DNA of 64,000 nucleotides from Ancylobacter sp. IITR112 (GCF_041415945.1 NZ_JBGCUS010000001.1:3814501-3878500), one strand, 5' to 3'; positions 41,025-51,418 are shown, numbered from the stretch's first letter. The notes: a model not told the origin generated them from the letters alone. Numbers and translations are program-made.

Positions 41025-42592
41025 GCGCCACCGGGACTGTCCGCATCTACGTTCCCAAGGATGCCTGCGCCATCGCCTGCGGCGCCGACGAGGTGGCCGA
41101 GGCGATCGCCGCCGCTGCCCTGACCCGTAAGCAGCCGATCGAGATCGTGCGCAACGGTTCGCGCGGCATGCTGTGGCTGGAGCCGATGATCGAGGTCGTC
41201 ACCGACGAGGGCCGCATCGCCTATGGCCCGGTCGAGGCCGGCGATGTCGACGGCCTGTTCGCGGCGGGCTTCCTCACCGGCGGCGCGCATGCGCTGCGCA
41301 TCGGCAAGCCGGAGGAGCACCCCTTCCTCGCCAAGCAGACCCGCCTCACCTTCGCCCGCTGCGGTATCATCGACCCGGCCTCCTATGCCGATTACCGCGC
41401 TCATGGCGGCTATAAGGGGCTGGAGCGCGCGCTGCAGCTCGGGCCGGCCGAGATCATCGAGGAAGTGAAGAAGTCCGGCCTGCGCGGCCGTGGCGGCGCC
41501 GGCTTCCCGACCGCCATCAAGTGGAAGACGGTGGCCGACGCCAAGGCCGACCGCAAATATATCGTCTGCAATGCCGACGAAGGCGATAGCGGCACCTTCG
41601 CCGACCGCATGATCATGGAAGGCGACCCGTTCGAGCTGATCGAGGGCATGACCATCGCCGGCATCGCGGTGGGCGCCACCAAGGGCTATGTCTACACCCG
41701 TTCCGAATATCCCCACGCCATCTGGGCGATGGAGAAGGCGATCGAGGTGGCGCGCGCCCACGGCATGCTCGGCGTCAACATCGCCGGCTCGGCCTACAGC
41801 TTCGACATGGAAGTGCGCATGGGCGCCGGCGCCTATGTGTGCGGCGAGGAAACAGCCCTGCTCGACAGTCTGGAAGGCAAGCGCGGCACGGTGCGCGCGA
41901 AGCCGCCGCTGCCGGCGCATAAGGGCCTGTTCCAGAAGCCGACCGTCATCAACAACGTGCTCTCGCTCACCGCCGTGCCGCATATCCTGGCCGATGGCGG
42001 CGAGTTCTACGCCAATTTCGGCATGGGTCGCTCGCGCGGCACGATGCCGATCCAGATCGCCGGCAATGTGAAGTTCGGCGGCTTGTTCGAAACCGCCTTC
42101 GGCATCACGCTGGGCGAGCTGATCAACGACATTGGCGGCGGCACCGCCACCGGCAAGCCGGTGAAGGCCGCGCAGGTCGGCGGCCCGCTCGGCGCCTATG
42201 TGCCGACCTGGCAGTTCGACCTGCCCTTCGACTACGAGGCTTTCGCGGCCAAGGACGCGCTGATCGGCCATGGCGGCATCGTCGTGTTCGATGAGAGCGC
42301 CGACCTCGCCAAGATGGCGCGCTTCGCCATGGAGTTCTGCTCCGTGGAAAGCTGCGGCAAGTGCACGCCCTGCCGCATCGGCTCGACGCGCGGCGTCGAA
42401 CTGATGGACAAGATCATTGCCGGCGAGCGCGTCGAGGCCAATCTCGCCACGCTCACCGACCTCTGCCAGACCATGAAGCTTGGATCGCTTTGCGCCCTTG
42501 GCGGGTTTACCCCCTATCCGGTGCTGAGCGCGCTGAACCATTTCCCCGAGGAATTCGGCGCACCCCCGCGCCGCCTCGAAGCCGCCGAATGA
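41021..42592 (+). CDS. fdsB: NAD-dependent formate dehydrogenase beta subunit FdsB
   Basis: FdsB is NuoF-like and holds FMN, the NAD site and a [4Fe-4S] cluster, passing electrons from formate to NAD+. The 523-residue protein has a [2Fe-2S]-type thioredoxin-like N-terminal domain with reduced cysteines, the FMN/NAD core (GLRGRGGAGFPTAIKW, NADEGDSGTFADR) and the cluster ligands C445, C448, C451 (SCGKCTPCR) and C491 (SLCALGG). GTG 41021 overlaps the fdsG stop. It lies 12 bases before fdsA. Confidence 0.96.
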   Translation: MSATGTVRIYVPKDACAIACGADEVAEAIAAAALTRKQPIEIVRNGSRGMLWLEPMIEVVTDEGRIAYGPVEAGDVDGLFAAGFLTGGAHALRIGKPEEHPFLAKQTRLTFARCGIIDPASYADYRAHGGYKGLERALQLGPAEIIEEVKKSGLRGRGGAGFPTAIKWKTVADAKADRKYIVCNADEGDSGTFADRMIMEGDPFELIEGMTIAGIAVGATKGYVYTRSEYPHAIWAMEKAIEVARAHGMLGVNIAGSAYSFDMEVRMGAGAYVCGEETALLDSLEGKRGTVRAKPPLPAHKGLFQKPTVINNVLSLTAVPHILADGGEFYANFGMGRSRGTMPIQIAGNVKFGGLFETAFGITLGELINDIGGGTATGKPVKAAQVGGPLGAYVPTWQFDLPFDYEAFAAKDALIGHGGIVVFDESADLAKMARFAMEFCSVESCGKCTPCRIGSTRGVELMDKIIAGERVEANLATLTDLCQTMKLGSLCALGGFTPYPVLSALNHFPEEFGAPPRRLEAAE

Positions 42593-42604
42593 GGAGGACG
42601 CATC

Positions 42605-45460
42605 ATGTCTCTCATCCATGAGATCGACTACGGTACGCCGGCTCCGAAGACCGACAAGATGGTGACCCTCACCATCGACGGGATGGAAGTGACCGTGCCG
42701 GAAGGCACCTCCATCATGCGCGCGGCTATGGAGATGGGGACGCAAATCCCCAAGCTTTGCGCCACCGATTCGCTGGAGGCGTTCGGCTCCTGCCGCCTCT
42801 GCCTGATCGAGATCGAGGGCCGCAACGGTACCCCGGCCTCCTGCACCACGCCGGTGGCGCCGGGCATCAAGGTCCACACCCAGACCCCGCGTCTCGCCCA
42901 GCTTCGCAAGGGCGTGATGGAGCTCTACATCTCCGACCACCCGCTAGACTGCCTGACCTGCGCCGCCAATGGCGATTGCGAGCTGCAGGATATGGCCGGC
43001 GCGGTCGGCCTGCGCGAAGTGCGCTACGGCATGGAAGGGGCGAACCATTTCGCCCCCTCCTCCGAGCTCGCCATGCCGAAGGACGAGTCGAACCCGTACT
43101 TCACCTATGATCCGGCCAAGTGCATCGTCTGCAATCGTTGCGTGCGCGCCTGCGAGGAAGTGCAGGGCACCTTCGCGCTGACGATTTCCGGCCGCGGCTT
43201 CGACAGCCGCGTCTCGCCCGGCCAGTCGGAAGCTTTCCTCACCTCGGAATGCGTGTCCTGCGGCGCCTGCGTGCAGGCCTGCCCGACCGCGACCCTCTCC
43301 GAAAAGCGCCTGATCGACATCGGCACGCCCGAGCATTCGGTGGTGACGACCTGCGCCTATTGCGGCGTCGGCTGCACCTTCAAGGCGGAAATGCGCGGCC
43401 AGGAAGTGGTGCGCATGGTGCCGTGGAAGGACGGCAAGGCCAATCGCGGCCATAGCTGCGTCAAGGGCCGCTTTGCCTGGGGCTATGCCATGCACCAGGA
43501 CCGCATCCTCAAGCCGATGATCCGTTCCAAGGTCACCGAGCCGTGGCGGGAAGTGTCGTGGGAGGAGGCGATCGCCTACACCGCCTCCGAGCTGAAGCGC
43601 ATCCAGGACACCTATGGCCGCAAGTCGGTCGGCGGCATCACTTCCTCGCGCTGCACCAATGAGGAAGCCTATCTCGTCCAGAAGATCATCCGCGCCGGCT
43701 TCGGCACCAACAATGTCGACACCTGCGCCCGCGTCTGCCACTCGCCGACCGGCTACGGCCTGAACCAGGCCTTCGGCACCTCGGCGGGCACGCAGGACTT
43801 CGACTCGGTCGAGGATTCCGACGTCATCCTGGTGATTGGCGCCAACCCGACCGACGGTCATCCGGTGTTCGGCTCGCGCATGAAGAAGCGGCTGCGCGAG
43901 GGCGCCAAGCTGATCGTCATCGACCCGCGCCGCATCGACCTGGTGCGCTCGCCCCACATCAAGGCGGATTTCCACCTGCCGCTGCAGCCCGGCACCAATG
44001 TCGCCATCGTCACCTCGCTCGCCCATGTCATCGTGACCGAGGGGCTGGTGAACGAGGACTATGTCCGCCAGTTCTGCGACTGGGAGGAATTCCAGGACTG
44101 GGCCGAGTTCGTCGCCGATCCGCGCCACTCGCCCGAGGAAGTGGAAAAGCTTTCCGGCGTGCCGGCCGAGCAGATTCGCGGCGCGGCGCGGCTCTACGCC
44201 ACCGGCGGCAATGCCGCGATCTATTACGGCCTCGGCGTCACCGAGCACTCGCAGGGCTCGACCACGGTGATGGCCATCGCCAACCTCGCCATGGCGACCG
44301 GCAATATCGGCCGCCGCGGCGTCGGCGTGAACCCGCTGCGCGGCCAGAACAACGTGCAGGGCTCGTGCGACATGGGCTCGTTCCCGCATGAGCTGCCGGG
44401 TTACCGCCACATCTCCGACGACGCGACCCGCGCCACTTTCGAGGCGATGTGGGGCCGTCCGCTCGACCCCGAGCCGGGCCTGCGCATTCCCAACATGCTG
44501 GACGCCGCGGTCGACGGCACCTTCAAGGCGATCTACATCCAGGGCGAGGACATTCTGCAGTCCGACCCGGACACGCATCACGTCGCCTCCGGCCTCGCGG
44601 CGATGGAACTGGTGATCGTGCAGGACCTTTTCCTGAACGAGACCGCCGCCTACGCGCATGTGTTCCTGCCGGGCTGCACCTTCCTTGAGAAGGACGGCAC
44701 CTTCACCAATGCCGAGCGCCGCATCCAGCTCGTGCGCAAGGTGATGGCGCCGAAGAACGGCTATGGCGACTGGGAAGTGACCCAGATGCTCGCCCGCGCC
44801 ATCGGCCTCGACTGGAACTACAGCCACCCCGCCCAGATCATGGACGAGATCGCCGCGCTCACCCCGAGCTTCGCCGGCGTGTCGTTCAAGAAGCTGGACG
44901 AGATGGGCTCGGTGCAGTGGCCCTGCAACGACGCCAATCCCGAGGGCATGCCGATCATGCATATTGGCGGCTTCGCGCGTGGCAAGGGCAAGTTCGTCGT
45001 CACCGAATATGTGCCGACCGACGAGCGTTCCGGCCCGCGCTTCCCGCTGCTGCTCACCACCGGCCGCATCCTCAGCCACTACAATGTCGGCGCGCAGACC
45101 CGCCGCACCGAGAACGTGGCCTGGCATCCCGAGGACGTACTGGAAATCCACCCGCACGACGCCGAGCAGCGTGGGGTGCGCGACGGCGACTGGGTGCGGA
45201 TCGACAGCCGCGCCGGCTCCACCACCCTGCGCGCGCAGATCACCGACCGCGTCGCGCCTGGCGTCGTCTACACCACCTTCCACCACCCGACGACGCAGGC
45301 GAATGTCGTCACCACCGACTTCTCGGACTGGGCCACCAACTGCCCCGAGTTCAAGGTGACGGCGGTGCAGATCGCCCGCTCCAACGGCCCGTCGGAGTGG
45401 CAGGAGGACTATGACGAGTTCACCCGCCAGAGCCGCCGCATCGCGGTCGCGGCGGAGTGA
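42605..45460 (+). CDS. fdsA: NAD-dependent formate dehydrogenase alpha (catalytic) subunit FdsA
   Basis: FdsA oxidises formate to CO2 at a bis-MGD molybdenum centre. The 951-residue protein has, in order: a [2Fe-2S] domain (C52, C63, C66, C80); a His-Cys3 cluster (H112, C116, C119, C125); two [4Fe-4S] ferredoxin motifs (C173-C183 and C216-C226); and a proximal [4Fe-4S] (C250, C253, C257, C285). The molybdenum domain follows. The active-site pair is C378-H379 (RVCHSPTG), so it is a cysteine, not selenocysteine, enzyme. ATG 42605. Confidence 0.97.
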   Translation: MSLIHEIDYGTPAPKTDKMVTLTIDGMEVTVPEGTSIMRAAMEMGTQIPKLCATDSLEAFGSCRLCLIEIEGRNGTPASCTTPVAPGIKVHTQTPRLAQLRKGVMELYISDHPLDCLTCAANGDCELQDMAGAVGLREVRYGMEGANHFAPSSELAMPKDESNPYFTYDPAKCIVCNRCVRACEEVQGTFALTISGRGFDSRVSPGQSEAFLTSECVSCGACVQACPTATLSEKRLIDIGTPEHSVVTTCAYCGVGCTFKAEMRGQEVVRMVPWKDGKANRGHSCVKGRFAWGYAMHQDRILKPMIRSKVTEPWREVSWEEAIAYTASELKRIQDTYGRKSVGGITSSRCTNEEAYLVQKIIRAGFGTNNVDTCARVCHSPTGYGLNQAFGTSAGTQDFDSVEDSDVILVIGANPTDGHPVFGSRMKKRLREGAKLIVIDPRRIDLVRSPHIKADFHLPLQPGTNVAIVTSLAHVIVTEGLVNEDYVRQFCDWEEFQDWAEFVADPRHSPEEVEKLSGVPAEQIRGAARLYATGGNAAIYYGLGVTEHSQGSTTVMAIANLAMATGNIGRRGVGVNPLRGQNNVQGSCDMGSFPHELPGYRHISDDATRATFEAMWGRPLDPEPGLRIPNMLDAAVDGTFKAIYIQGEDILQSDPDTHHVASGLAAMELVIVQDLFLNETAAYAHVFLPGCTFLEKDGTFTNAERRIQLVRKVMAPKNGYGDWEVTQMLARAIGLDWNYSHPAQIMDEIAALTPSFAGVSFKKLDEMGSVQWPCNDANPEGMPIMHIGGFARGKGKFVVTEYVPTDERSGPRFPLLLTTGRILSHYNVGAQTRRTENVAWHPEDVLEIHPHDAEQRGVRDGDWVRIDSRAGSTTLRAQITDRVAPGVVYTTFHHPTTQANVVTTDFSDWATNCPEFKVTAVQIARSNGPSEWQEDYDEFTRQSRRIAVAAE

Positions 45461-45476
45461 GCGGGGCCTCGCGGTC

Positions 45477-46325
45477 ATGATCCCGCCGGTCGCCCGCGTT
45501 GCGCGCCGCGCCGTCACCTCCACGGGTGTGATGGCGGGCGAGCGGGCGATCCCCGAGGAGACGCCCGTCGCCATCGTCCATAACGGCTCCACCTATGCCG
45601 TGATGATGGCGACGCCGGCCGATCTCGAGGATTTCGGCTATGGCTTCAGCCTGACCGAGGGCGTCATCGAGAGCCTCGCCGATGTCGAGCAGATCGAGAC
45701 GCTCGAATTCGGCGAGGAGGACGGCGTCAGTGGCGTCGAGGTACGCCTCTGGCTCACCGCCGCCCGCGCCGGTGAACAGGTTGCCCGCCGCCGCCAGATC
45801 GCCGGCCCGACGGGCTGTGGCCTGTGCGGGGTGGAGAGTCTGGAGCTGGCGGTGAAGCCCGCCCGCACCGTGCCGGAAGGTCGTCGGTTCACGGCGGCGG
45901 AAATCTCCCGCGCCGTGGCCTCCCTGCCCCCGGCGCAGACGCTGAACCACCAGACCCGCGCCGTGCACGCGGCCGGGTTCTGGGAGCCGGACGCCGGGCT
46001 TGTCGCGGTGCGAGAGGATGTCGGCCGCCACAATGCGCTCGACAAGCTCGTCGGCCATCTGGTTCGCAACAACCATGGGGCCGGTGGCGGGCTCGTGTTG
46101 CTCACCAGCCGGGTGTCGATCGAGATGGTGCAGAAGACCGCCATGCTCGGCGCCTCGGTGCTGGTGGCGGTGTCGGCGCCGACCGCTCTCGCCGTGCGCA
46201 CGGCGGAGAAGGCCGGCATCACCCTCGTCGCCATCGCCCGCGACGATGGATTTGAAGTGTTCACCCACCCCCATCGCATCGTGCTGGACGGGGCAGAGAA
46301 GGAGCGGATCGCCCATGTCGGCTAA
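45477..46325 (+). CDS. fdhD: Formate dehydrogenase sulfurtransferase FdhD (FdsC)
   Basis: FdhD (called FdsC in fds operons) delivers sulfur from cysteine desulfurase to the molybdenum cofactor and is essential for active formate dehydrogenase. The 282-residue protein has the conserved cysteine pair C114 and C117 (PTGCGLCG), EDVGRHNALDKLVG and SRVSIEMVQKTAMLG. ATG 45477, 16 bases after fdsA. It overlaps fdsD by 11 bases. Confidence 0.96.
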   Translation: MIPPVARVARRAVTSTGVMAGERAIPEETPVAIVHNGSTYAVMMATPADLEDFGYGFSLTEGVIESLADVEQIETLEFGEEDGVSGVEVRLWLTAARAGEQVARRRQIAGPTGCGLCGVESLELAVKPARTVPEGRRFTAAEISRAVASLPPAQTLNHQTRAVHAAGFWEPDAGLVAVREDVGRHNALDKLVGHLVRNNHGAGGGLVLLTSRVSIEMVQKTAMLGASVLVAVSAPTALAVRTAEKAGITLVAIARDDGFEVFTHPHRIVLDGAEKERIAHVG

Positions 46326-46602
46326 CACGATGGAACGTCTGGTCTATATGGCGAACCAGATCGGCAAGTTCTTCGAGCCGCAGGGCTATGAGAAGGCCGT
46401 GAAGGGCGTCGCCAAGCATATCAAGGACTTCTGGGATCCGCGCATGCGCGCGCGTATCGAGGACCACATCGCCGCCGGCGGCGAGGGTCTTGCCCCGCAT
46501 GTGCTTGAGGCGCTGAAGTCGCTGCCGCCGGTGTCGCGCGACAGCATTCCGTTGCCCCGCCCGACCCGCGACATTCCCGGCCCGACCGCGCATCATCACT
46601 GA
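46315..46602 (+). CDS. fdsD: Formate dehydrogenase delta subunit FdsD
   Basis: FdsD is the small delta subunit needed for assembly or stability of the fds complex. The 95-residue protein shows the family core MANQIGKFFEPQGYEKAVKGVAKHIKDFWDPRMRARI. ATG 46315 lies inside the end of fdhD, in another frame, so the two are coupled. It is the last gene of the operon and is followed by a palindrome and a tandem repeat. Confidence 0.93.
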   Translation: MSANTMERLVYMANQIGKFFEPQGYEKAVKGVAKHIKDFWDPRMRARIEDHIAAGGEGLAPHVLEALKSLPPVSRDSIPLPRPTRDIPGPTAHHH

Positions 46603-46617
46603 GCCGCTTTTCGCCTG

Positions 46618-46646
46618 AGACCGGCCCGCCCGGAGGCCTCCGGTCT
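46618..46646 (+). terminator. Hairpin after fdsD
   Basis: AGACCGG (46618-46624) pairs with CCGGTCT (46640-46646), and inside is the palindrome CCGGAGGCCTCCGG (46630-46643). The following TCTT is only a weak T-run. It is the probable end of the fds transcript. Confidence 0.4.
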
Positions 46647-46682
46647 TCTTGGGCGGCCGGTCTTGGGCGGCCGGTCTTGGGC
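46641..46682. repeat. Short tandem repeat downstream of the fds operon
   Basis: A 14-base unit (CGGTCTTGGGCGGC) occurs in an imperfect first copy (46641-46657), an exact copy (46658-46671) and a partial third copy (46672-46682). It is non-coding. Confidence 0.7.
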
Positions 46683-46879
46683 TGGACGATCCGCGCCGTT
46701 CTGGCCGTTTCGGCGCCGATCTACCCCAACGTCAGTAAGCGGCGGGTTTTTTCGCCACCCGATTTCCGTGCGAACAGGCGCATTCGCCGCGAATCTTCGC
46801 CTTTTCATCACGCTTCCGCCATCGGCACCCTTCATCGCATCCTCTAAGGTGCGGCAGCAGCGCGGAGGATGGCGGGTCC

Positions 46880-48706
46880 ATGCATGATGACGGCAACGGA
46901 TTTCTGCTCGGGGCGCTGGTTTTTCTCGCCACCGCCGTCATCGCCGTTCCGGTCGCGCGCCGGCTCGGCCTGTCACCGATCGTCGGCTATCTCCTGGCCG
47001 GTATCGCCATAGGGCCCTCCGGCATTGGCGCTTTCAACGATCCCGAGCGGATCATCACCGTCGCCGAGATCGGTGTCGTGCTGCTGCTGTTCATCATCGG
47101 GCTGGAGCTGCAGTTCTCACGGCTGCTGGCGCTGCGCCGCGCCATTTTCGGCCTCGGCACGGCGCAGCTCCTGTTCTCAGGTGCGGCCATCGCCGTGCTC
47201 AGCCATTATGCCGCCCGCGACTTCGACTGGCGCGGCGCGCTGGTCGCCGGCATGGCACTGGCGCTGTCGGCCACCTCGATCGCGCTGCAATTGCTGGAAG
47301 AGAAGGGAGGGCTCGCCCAGCCCTATGGCCAGCGTGCGTTCGGTGTGCTGCTGTTCCAGGACATGGCGATCGTGCCGCTGCTGGCCCTGCTGCCCTTTCT
47401 CGGCCAGGGCACGCATGAGGAATACAGCTTCCTTGAATCGGCCGAGCATGTCGCGATCATCATCGGCTCGATGCTGCTCATCGTCGGCGCCGGCCGCTAT
47501 CTGCTGCCGACACTGTTCCGCACCCTCGCCCGTTCGGGCGCCCGCGAGGTGATGACGGCGGCGGCGCTTCTGGTCGTTCTCGGCGCCGGGGCGCTGATGG
47601 CCTCGGCCGGCATGTCGATGGCGCTCGGCGCGTTCCTCGCCGGGGTCATGCTCTCCGAATCGAATTTCCGTCACGAGCTGGAAGCCAATATCGACGCCTT
47701 TCGCGGCCTGCTGATCGCGCTGTTCTTCATGGGCGTCGGCATGTCGATGAATCTCGACGTGGTGCTGGCCAATGCCCTGCTGCTGATCGTCGGCACGCTG
47801 ATGGTGACGCTGGTAAAGGCGGTGTCGGTGTGGGCGGTGTTCCGCTTCTCCGACAGCACGCGCGCGGATGCGGTACGCTCCGCCTCGGTGCTGACCCCGG
47901 CGGGCGAATTCTCCTTCGTGCTGTTTCCGCTCGCGCTCAGCCTGGGGCTGATCGATTCGCGCCAGTCGGACATGCTCGTCGCCTGCGCCGCCATGACCAT
48001 GCTGCTCGGCCCGCCCGTCGCGCTGCTCGGCGAGCAGCTCGCACGCCGGCTGGACCGCCGCGCGGCGGTGCCGCACGAGGATTTCAGCGACGCCCATGGG
48101 TCGGTGCTGGTCGTCGGCTTCGGGCGCTTCGGGCAGATCGTCTCGCAGTGCCTGCTCGCGCGCGGGCTGGAAGTGACCATCATCGACAATGATGTCGAAA
48201 TGATCCAGAGCGCCGGGCGCTTCGGCTTCCGCATCTTCTACGGCGACGGCACCCGGCTTGACGTGCTGCGCGCGGCGGGTGCCGAGCGGGCGCGGGTGGT
48301 CGCGGTCTGCGTCGACCGGCGCGAGACCACCGACCGCATCGTCGAGATCATCCGCCAGAACATGCCGGATGTGCGCCTGCATGCGCGCGCCTATGACCGC
48401 ACCCATGCGGTGGCGCTGCGCGGGCGCGGGGTGGATTTCGAGATCCGCGAGACCTTCGAATCGGCTCTCGCTTTCGGTGAAGCCGCGCTGCGCGCCAATG
48501 GCATCGACGCCGCCACCGCGCAGGCGACCGTGGCCGATGTGCGCCAGCGTGATTTGGAGCGCCTTCGCCGGCAGATGGCCGAAGGCGAGGATCGCGGTCC
48601 GCTGCCGCTGGAACCCGAGCCGCTGGTAGAGCCCGAGCGCCCCGCCCGCCCACTGAACCCGGAGGCCGAGGACGTGCTCAAGCACGAGACCGAGTTCTCG
48701 TCCTGA
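46880..48706 (+). CDS. KefB/KefC-type monovalent cation:proton antiporter (CPA2)
   Basis: A 608-residue inner-membrane transporter. Residues about 5-385 form a CPA2 antiporter domain of about 12 segments, with LGLSPIVGYLLAGIAIGPSG and LLFIIGLELQFSRL. It is followed by a TrkA-N nucleotide-binding (KTN) domain with VLVVGFGRFGQIVSQCLL near 409 and FYGDGTRLDVLRAAGAERAR. The tail is acidic. KefB-type systems export K+ when glutathione is modified; gshB is in the window, but direct coupling is not shown. ATG 46880. GGAGG lies 11 bases upstream. Confidence 0.9.
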   Translation: MHDDGNGFLLGALVFLATAVIAVPVARRLGLSPIVGYLLAGIAIGPSGIGAFNDPERIITVAEIGVVLLLFIIGLELQFSRLLALRRAIFGLGTAQLLFSGAAIAVLSHYAARDFDWRGALVAGMALALSATSIALQLLEEKGGLAQPYGQRAFGVLLFQDMAIVPLLALLPFLGQGTHEEYSFLESAEHVAIIIGSMLLIVGAGRYLLPTLFRTLARSGAREVMTAAALLVVLGAGALMASAGMSMALGAFLAGVMLSESNFRHELEANIDAFRGLLIALFFMGVGMSMNLDVVLANALLLIVGTLMVTLVKAVSVWAVFRFSDSTRADAVRSASVLTPAGEFSFVLFPLALSLGLIDSRQSDMLVACAAMTMLLGPPVALLGEQLARRLDRRAAVPHEDFSDAHGSVLVVGFGRFGQIVSQCLLARGLEVTIIDNDVEMIQSAGRFGFRIFYGDGTRLDVLRAAGAERARVVAVCVDRRETTDRIVEIIRQNMPDVRLHARAYDRTHAVALRGRGVDFEIRETFESALAFGEAALRANGIDAATAQATVADVRQRDLERLRRQMAEGEDRGPLPLEPEPLVEPERPARPLNPEAEDVLKHETEFSS

Positions 48707-48875
48707 CCCCGCGCCGCCGGCCCGCATTGCCGAAAGCCGGCGCATTCGTGCCCGCCCCGTTCCAATTGTCGCATGGTCGGCATAGGCTTGCCCTAGACAT
48801 TCGGATCGAATGCAGTGGGCGCCGTCCCGAACCGCGGGTTCACGGGCGCGGGCGTCGTATCGGGGAGATAAACAG

Positions 48876-49856
48876 ATGCAGCTCGGAATCGTTGGCCTCG
48901 GCCGTATGGGTGGAAATATCGCGCGTCGTCTCACCAAGGCGGGACATGACTGCGTGGTGTGGGACCGCAACGAGGCGGCGGTGAGCGAACTGGGCGGGGA
49001 AGGCAACCGGCCCGCCGCCGATCTCGCCGATCTCGTCGCCAAGCTCGACGCGCCGCGCGCCATCTGGGTGATGCTGCCGGCCGGTGGCCCGACCGAGAGC
49101 ACAATCGCCACCCTGACCGGCCTGCTGGCGCCCGGGGATGTCATCATCGACGGCGGCAACACCTTCTACAAGGACGACATCCGCCGCGCCGCCGAACTGG
49201 AGCCGAAGGGGCTGCATTACATTGATGTCGGCACGTCCGGCGGCGTGTGGGGCCTGGAACGCGGCTATTGCATGATGATCGGCGGCCCGAAAGAGGCGGT
49301 GGACCGGCTCGACCCGATCTTCTCCGCCCTCGCCCCCGGGCTCGGCGATATTCCCCGCACGCCCGGCCGCGAGGACCGCGATTCCCGCGTCGAGCATGGC
49401 TACATGCATTGCGGCCCGGCCGGCTCCGGCCACTTCGTCAAGATGGTGCATAACGGCATCGAATACGGCCTGATGCAGGCCTATGCCGAAGGCTTTGAAA
49501 TCCTGAAGAAGAAGAATTCCACCGACCTGCCGGAGAATGAGCGCTTCACCCTCGACATGGCCGATGTCGCCGAGGTGTGGCGTCGTGGCTCGGTGGTGTC
49601 GTCCTGGCTGCTCGACCTCTCGGCCATCGCCCTGACCAAGGACGAGAGCCTGAGCGACTTCCCCGGCGAGGTCGCCGATTCCGGCGAGGGCCGCTGGACG
49701 GTGATGGCGGCGATCGAGGAGGCGGTCTCGGCCGAAGTGCTGTCCGCCGCGCTCTACACCCGCTTCCGCTCGCGCCAGGACCACACCTTCGGCGAAAAGC
49801 TCCTGTCGGCGATGCGCTTCCAGTTCGGCGGCCATACTGAATTCAAGACCAAGTGA
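48876..49856 (+). CDS. gnd: 6-phosphogluconate dehydrogenase (decarboxylating), short type
   Basis: This enzyme oxidises 6-phosphogluconate to ribulose 5-phosphate and CO2. At 326 residues it belongs to the short subgroup, about 150 residues shorter than E. coli Gnd; such forms are often NAD-dependent. GLGRMG at 7-12 binds the cofactor, and [31 protein letters not shown] and [20 protein letters not shown] residues form the active site. ATG 48876 follows GGGGAG. It lies 17 bases before zwf. Confidence 0.94.
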   Translation: MQLGIVGLGRMGGNIARRLTKAGHDCVVWDRNEAAVSELGGEGNRPAADLADLVAKLDAPRAIWVMLPAGGPTESTIATLTGLLAPGDVIIDGGNTFYKDDIRRAAELEPKGLHYIDVGTSGGVWGLERGYCMMIGGPKEAVDRLDPIFSALAPGLGDIPRTPGREDRDSRVEHGYMHCGPAGSGHFVKMVHNGIEYGLMQAYAEGFEILKKKNSTDLPENERFTLDMADVAEVWRRGSVVSSWLLDLSAIALTKDESLSDFPGEVADSGEGRWTVMAAIEEAVSAEVLSAALYTRFRSRQDHTFGEKLLSAMRFQFGGHTEFKTK

Positions 49857-49873
49857 GCGGCGGATAGCGATCC

Positions 49874-51418
49874 ATGGGAAGCGAGTCCGTCGTTCTCGGC
49901 CAGAAGGTGCTGGCGCCCGATGCGGCGCCGGCACCGGCCTCGACCTTCTTCATCTTCGGCGCGTCGGGCGATCTGACCAAGCGCCTGCTGCTGCCCTCGC
50001 TCTACAACCTCGCCCATGAGGGCGTCCTGGTCGACGATTTCGCCATTGTCGGCGTCGACCATGTCGAGCGCAGCGAGGAGGATTACCGCGCTTTCCTCAC
50101 CGATGCGGTGCGGGAGTTGCCCGGCTCGCTCGATACCGAGGGCGAAACCTGGCGATGGCTGATCAGCCGCATTTTCTATGTCGCCGGGGATTTCGAAGAC
50201 CCGGCGACCTATGCGCGCATTCGCGAGCGGCTGGACCAGCGCAAGGGCCAGACCGGCAATGCGGTGTTCTATCTCGCCGTGGCGCCGCGCTTCTTCGCCA
50301 CCATCGCCGAGCAGCTCGGCGCCGCCGGGCTGCTGAAGGAGGGCGAGGACAGCTTCCGCCATGTGGTGGTGGAAAAGCCCTTCGGCTCCGATATGCCCTC
50401 GGCCAAGGCGCTGAACCGCCGGCTGCTGGCGGTGGCGGATGAGCGGCAGATCTATCGGATCGACCATTTCCTCGGCAAGGAAACGGTCCAGAACATGATG
50501 GCGCTGCGCTTCGGCAACGGCATCTTCGAGCCGATCTGGAGCAAGGAATATATCGACCATGTACAGATCACCGCCGCCGAGACGGTGACGGTGGAACAGC
50601 GCGGCGGCTTTTACGACGCCACCGGCGCGCTGCGCGACATGGTGCCGAACCACATGTTCCAGTTGCTGGCGATGACGGCGATGGAGCCGCCGAATTCGTT
50701 CGACGCGGATGCGGTGCGCTCGGAAAAGACCAAGGTGATCGAGGCCATCCGCCACATGCGCCCGAGCGAAGCGATCGGCGCGGCGGTACGCGGCCAGTAC
50801 CGGGCGGGCTTCGTCAATGGCGAGGCGGTGAAGGACTATCGCGACGAGAAGGACGTGCATCCTGAGAGCCGCACCGAGACCTATGTGGCGCTCAAATGCT
50901 TCGTCGATTCCTGGCGCTGGAACGGCGTGCCTTTCTATGTGCGCACCGGCAAGGCGCTGGCGGTGCGACGCACCGAGATCGCCATCCAGTTCAAGCGGGC
51001 GCCGGGTGTGCTGTTCCGCCACCTGCCCACGGCGCTGAAGCCGAATCTGATGGTCATCCATGTGCAGCCGGATGAGGGCGTGTCGCTGCGCTTCGCCGCC
51101 AAGGTGCCCGGCCGCAAGGTCCGGCTCTCGGATGTCGAGATGAGCTTCAAATATGCCGACTACTTCAAGGCAGCGCCCAGCACCGGCTATGAGACGCTGA
51201 TCTATGACTGCCTGTGCGGCGACCCCACCCTGTTCCAGCGCGCCGACACGATCGAGGCCGGCTGGGAAGCGGTGGAGCCGATTCTGGAGGCGGTCAGCGG
51301 CGGGGAGAACGACGTGCAGTTCTATTCCGCCGGCTCCAGCGGCCCGGCCATGTCCGACGTGATGCTGGCGCAGGACGGCTTCCAGTGGCTGCCGCTTGAG
51401 AGGGATCGCCCGCGATGA
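49874..51418 (+). CDS. zwf: Glucose-6-phosphate 1-dehydrogenase Zwf
   Basis: Zwf oxidises glucose 6-phosphate to 6-phosphogluconolactone, producing NADPH. The 514-residue protein has the cofactor loop FGASGDLTKRLL near 33-44 and the active-site motif RIDHFLGKETVQN. ATG 49874. It is between gnd and a HAD phosphatase (4-base overlap). No 6-phosphogluconolactonase (pgl) gene follows, although it often does in zwf operons. Confidence 0.96.
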   Translation: MGSESVVLGQKVLAPDAAPAPASTFFIFGASGDLTKRLLLPSLYNLAHEGVLVDDFAIVGVDHVERSEEDYRAFLTDAVRELPGSLDTEGETWRWLISRIFYVAGDFEDPATYARIRERLDQRKGQTGNAVFYLAVAPRFFATIAEQLGAAGLLKEGEDSFRHVVVEKPFGSDMPSAKALNRRLLAVADERQIYRIDHFLGKETVQNMMALRFGNGIFEPIWSKEYIDHVQITAAETVTVEQRGGFYDATGALRDMVPNHMFQLLAMTAMEPPNSFDADAVRSEKTKVIEAIRHMRPSEAIGAAVRGQYRAGFVNGEAVKDYRDEKDVHPESRTETYVALKCFVDSWRWNGVPFYVRTGKALAVRRTEIAIQFKRAPGVLFRHLPTALKPNLMVIHVQPDEGVSLRFAAKVPGRKVRLSDVEMSFKYADYFKAAPSTGYETLIYDCLCGDPTLFQRADTIEAGWEAVEPILEAVSGGENDVQFYSAGSSGPAMSDVMLAQDGFQWLPLERDRPR

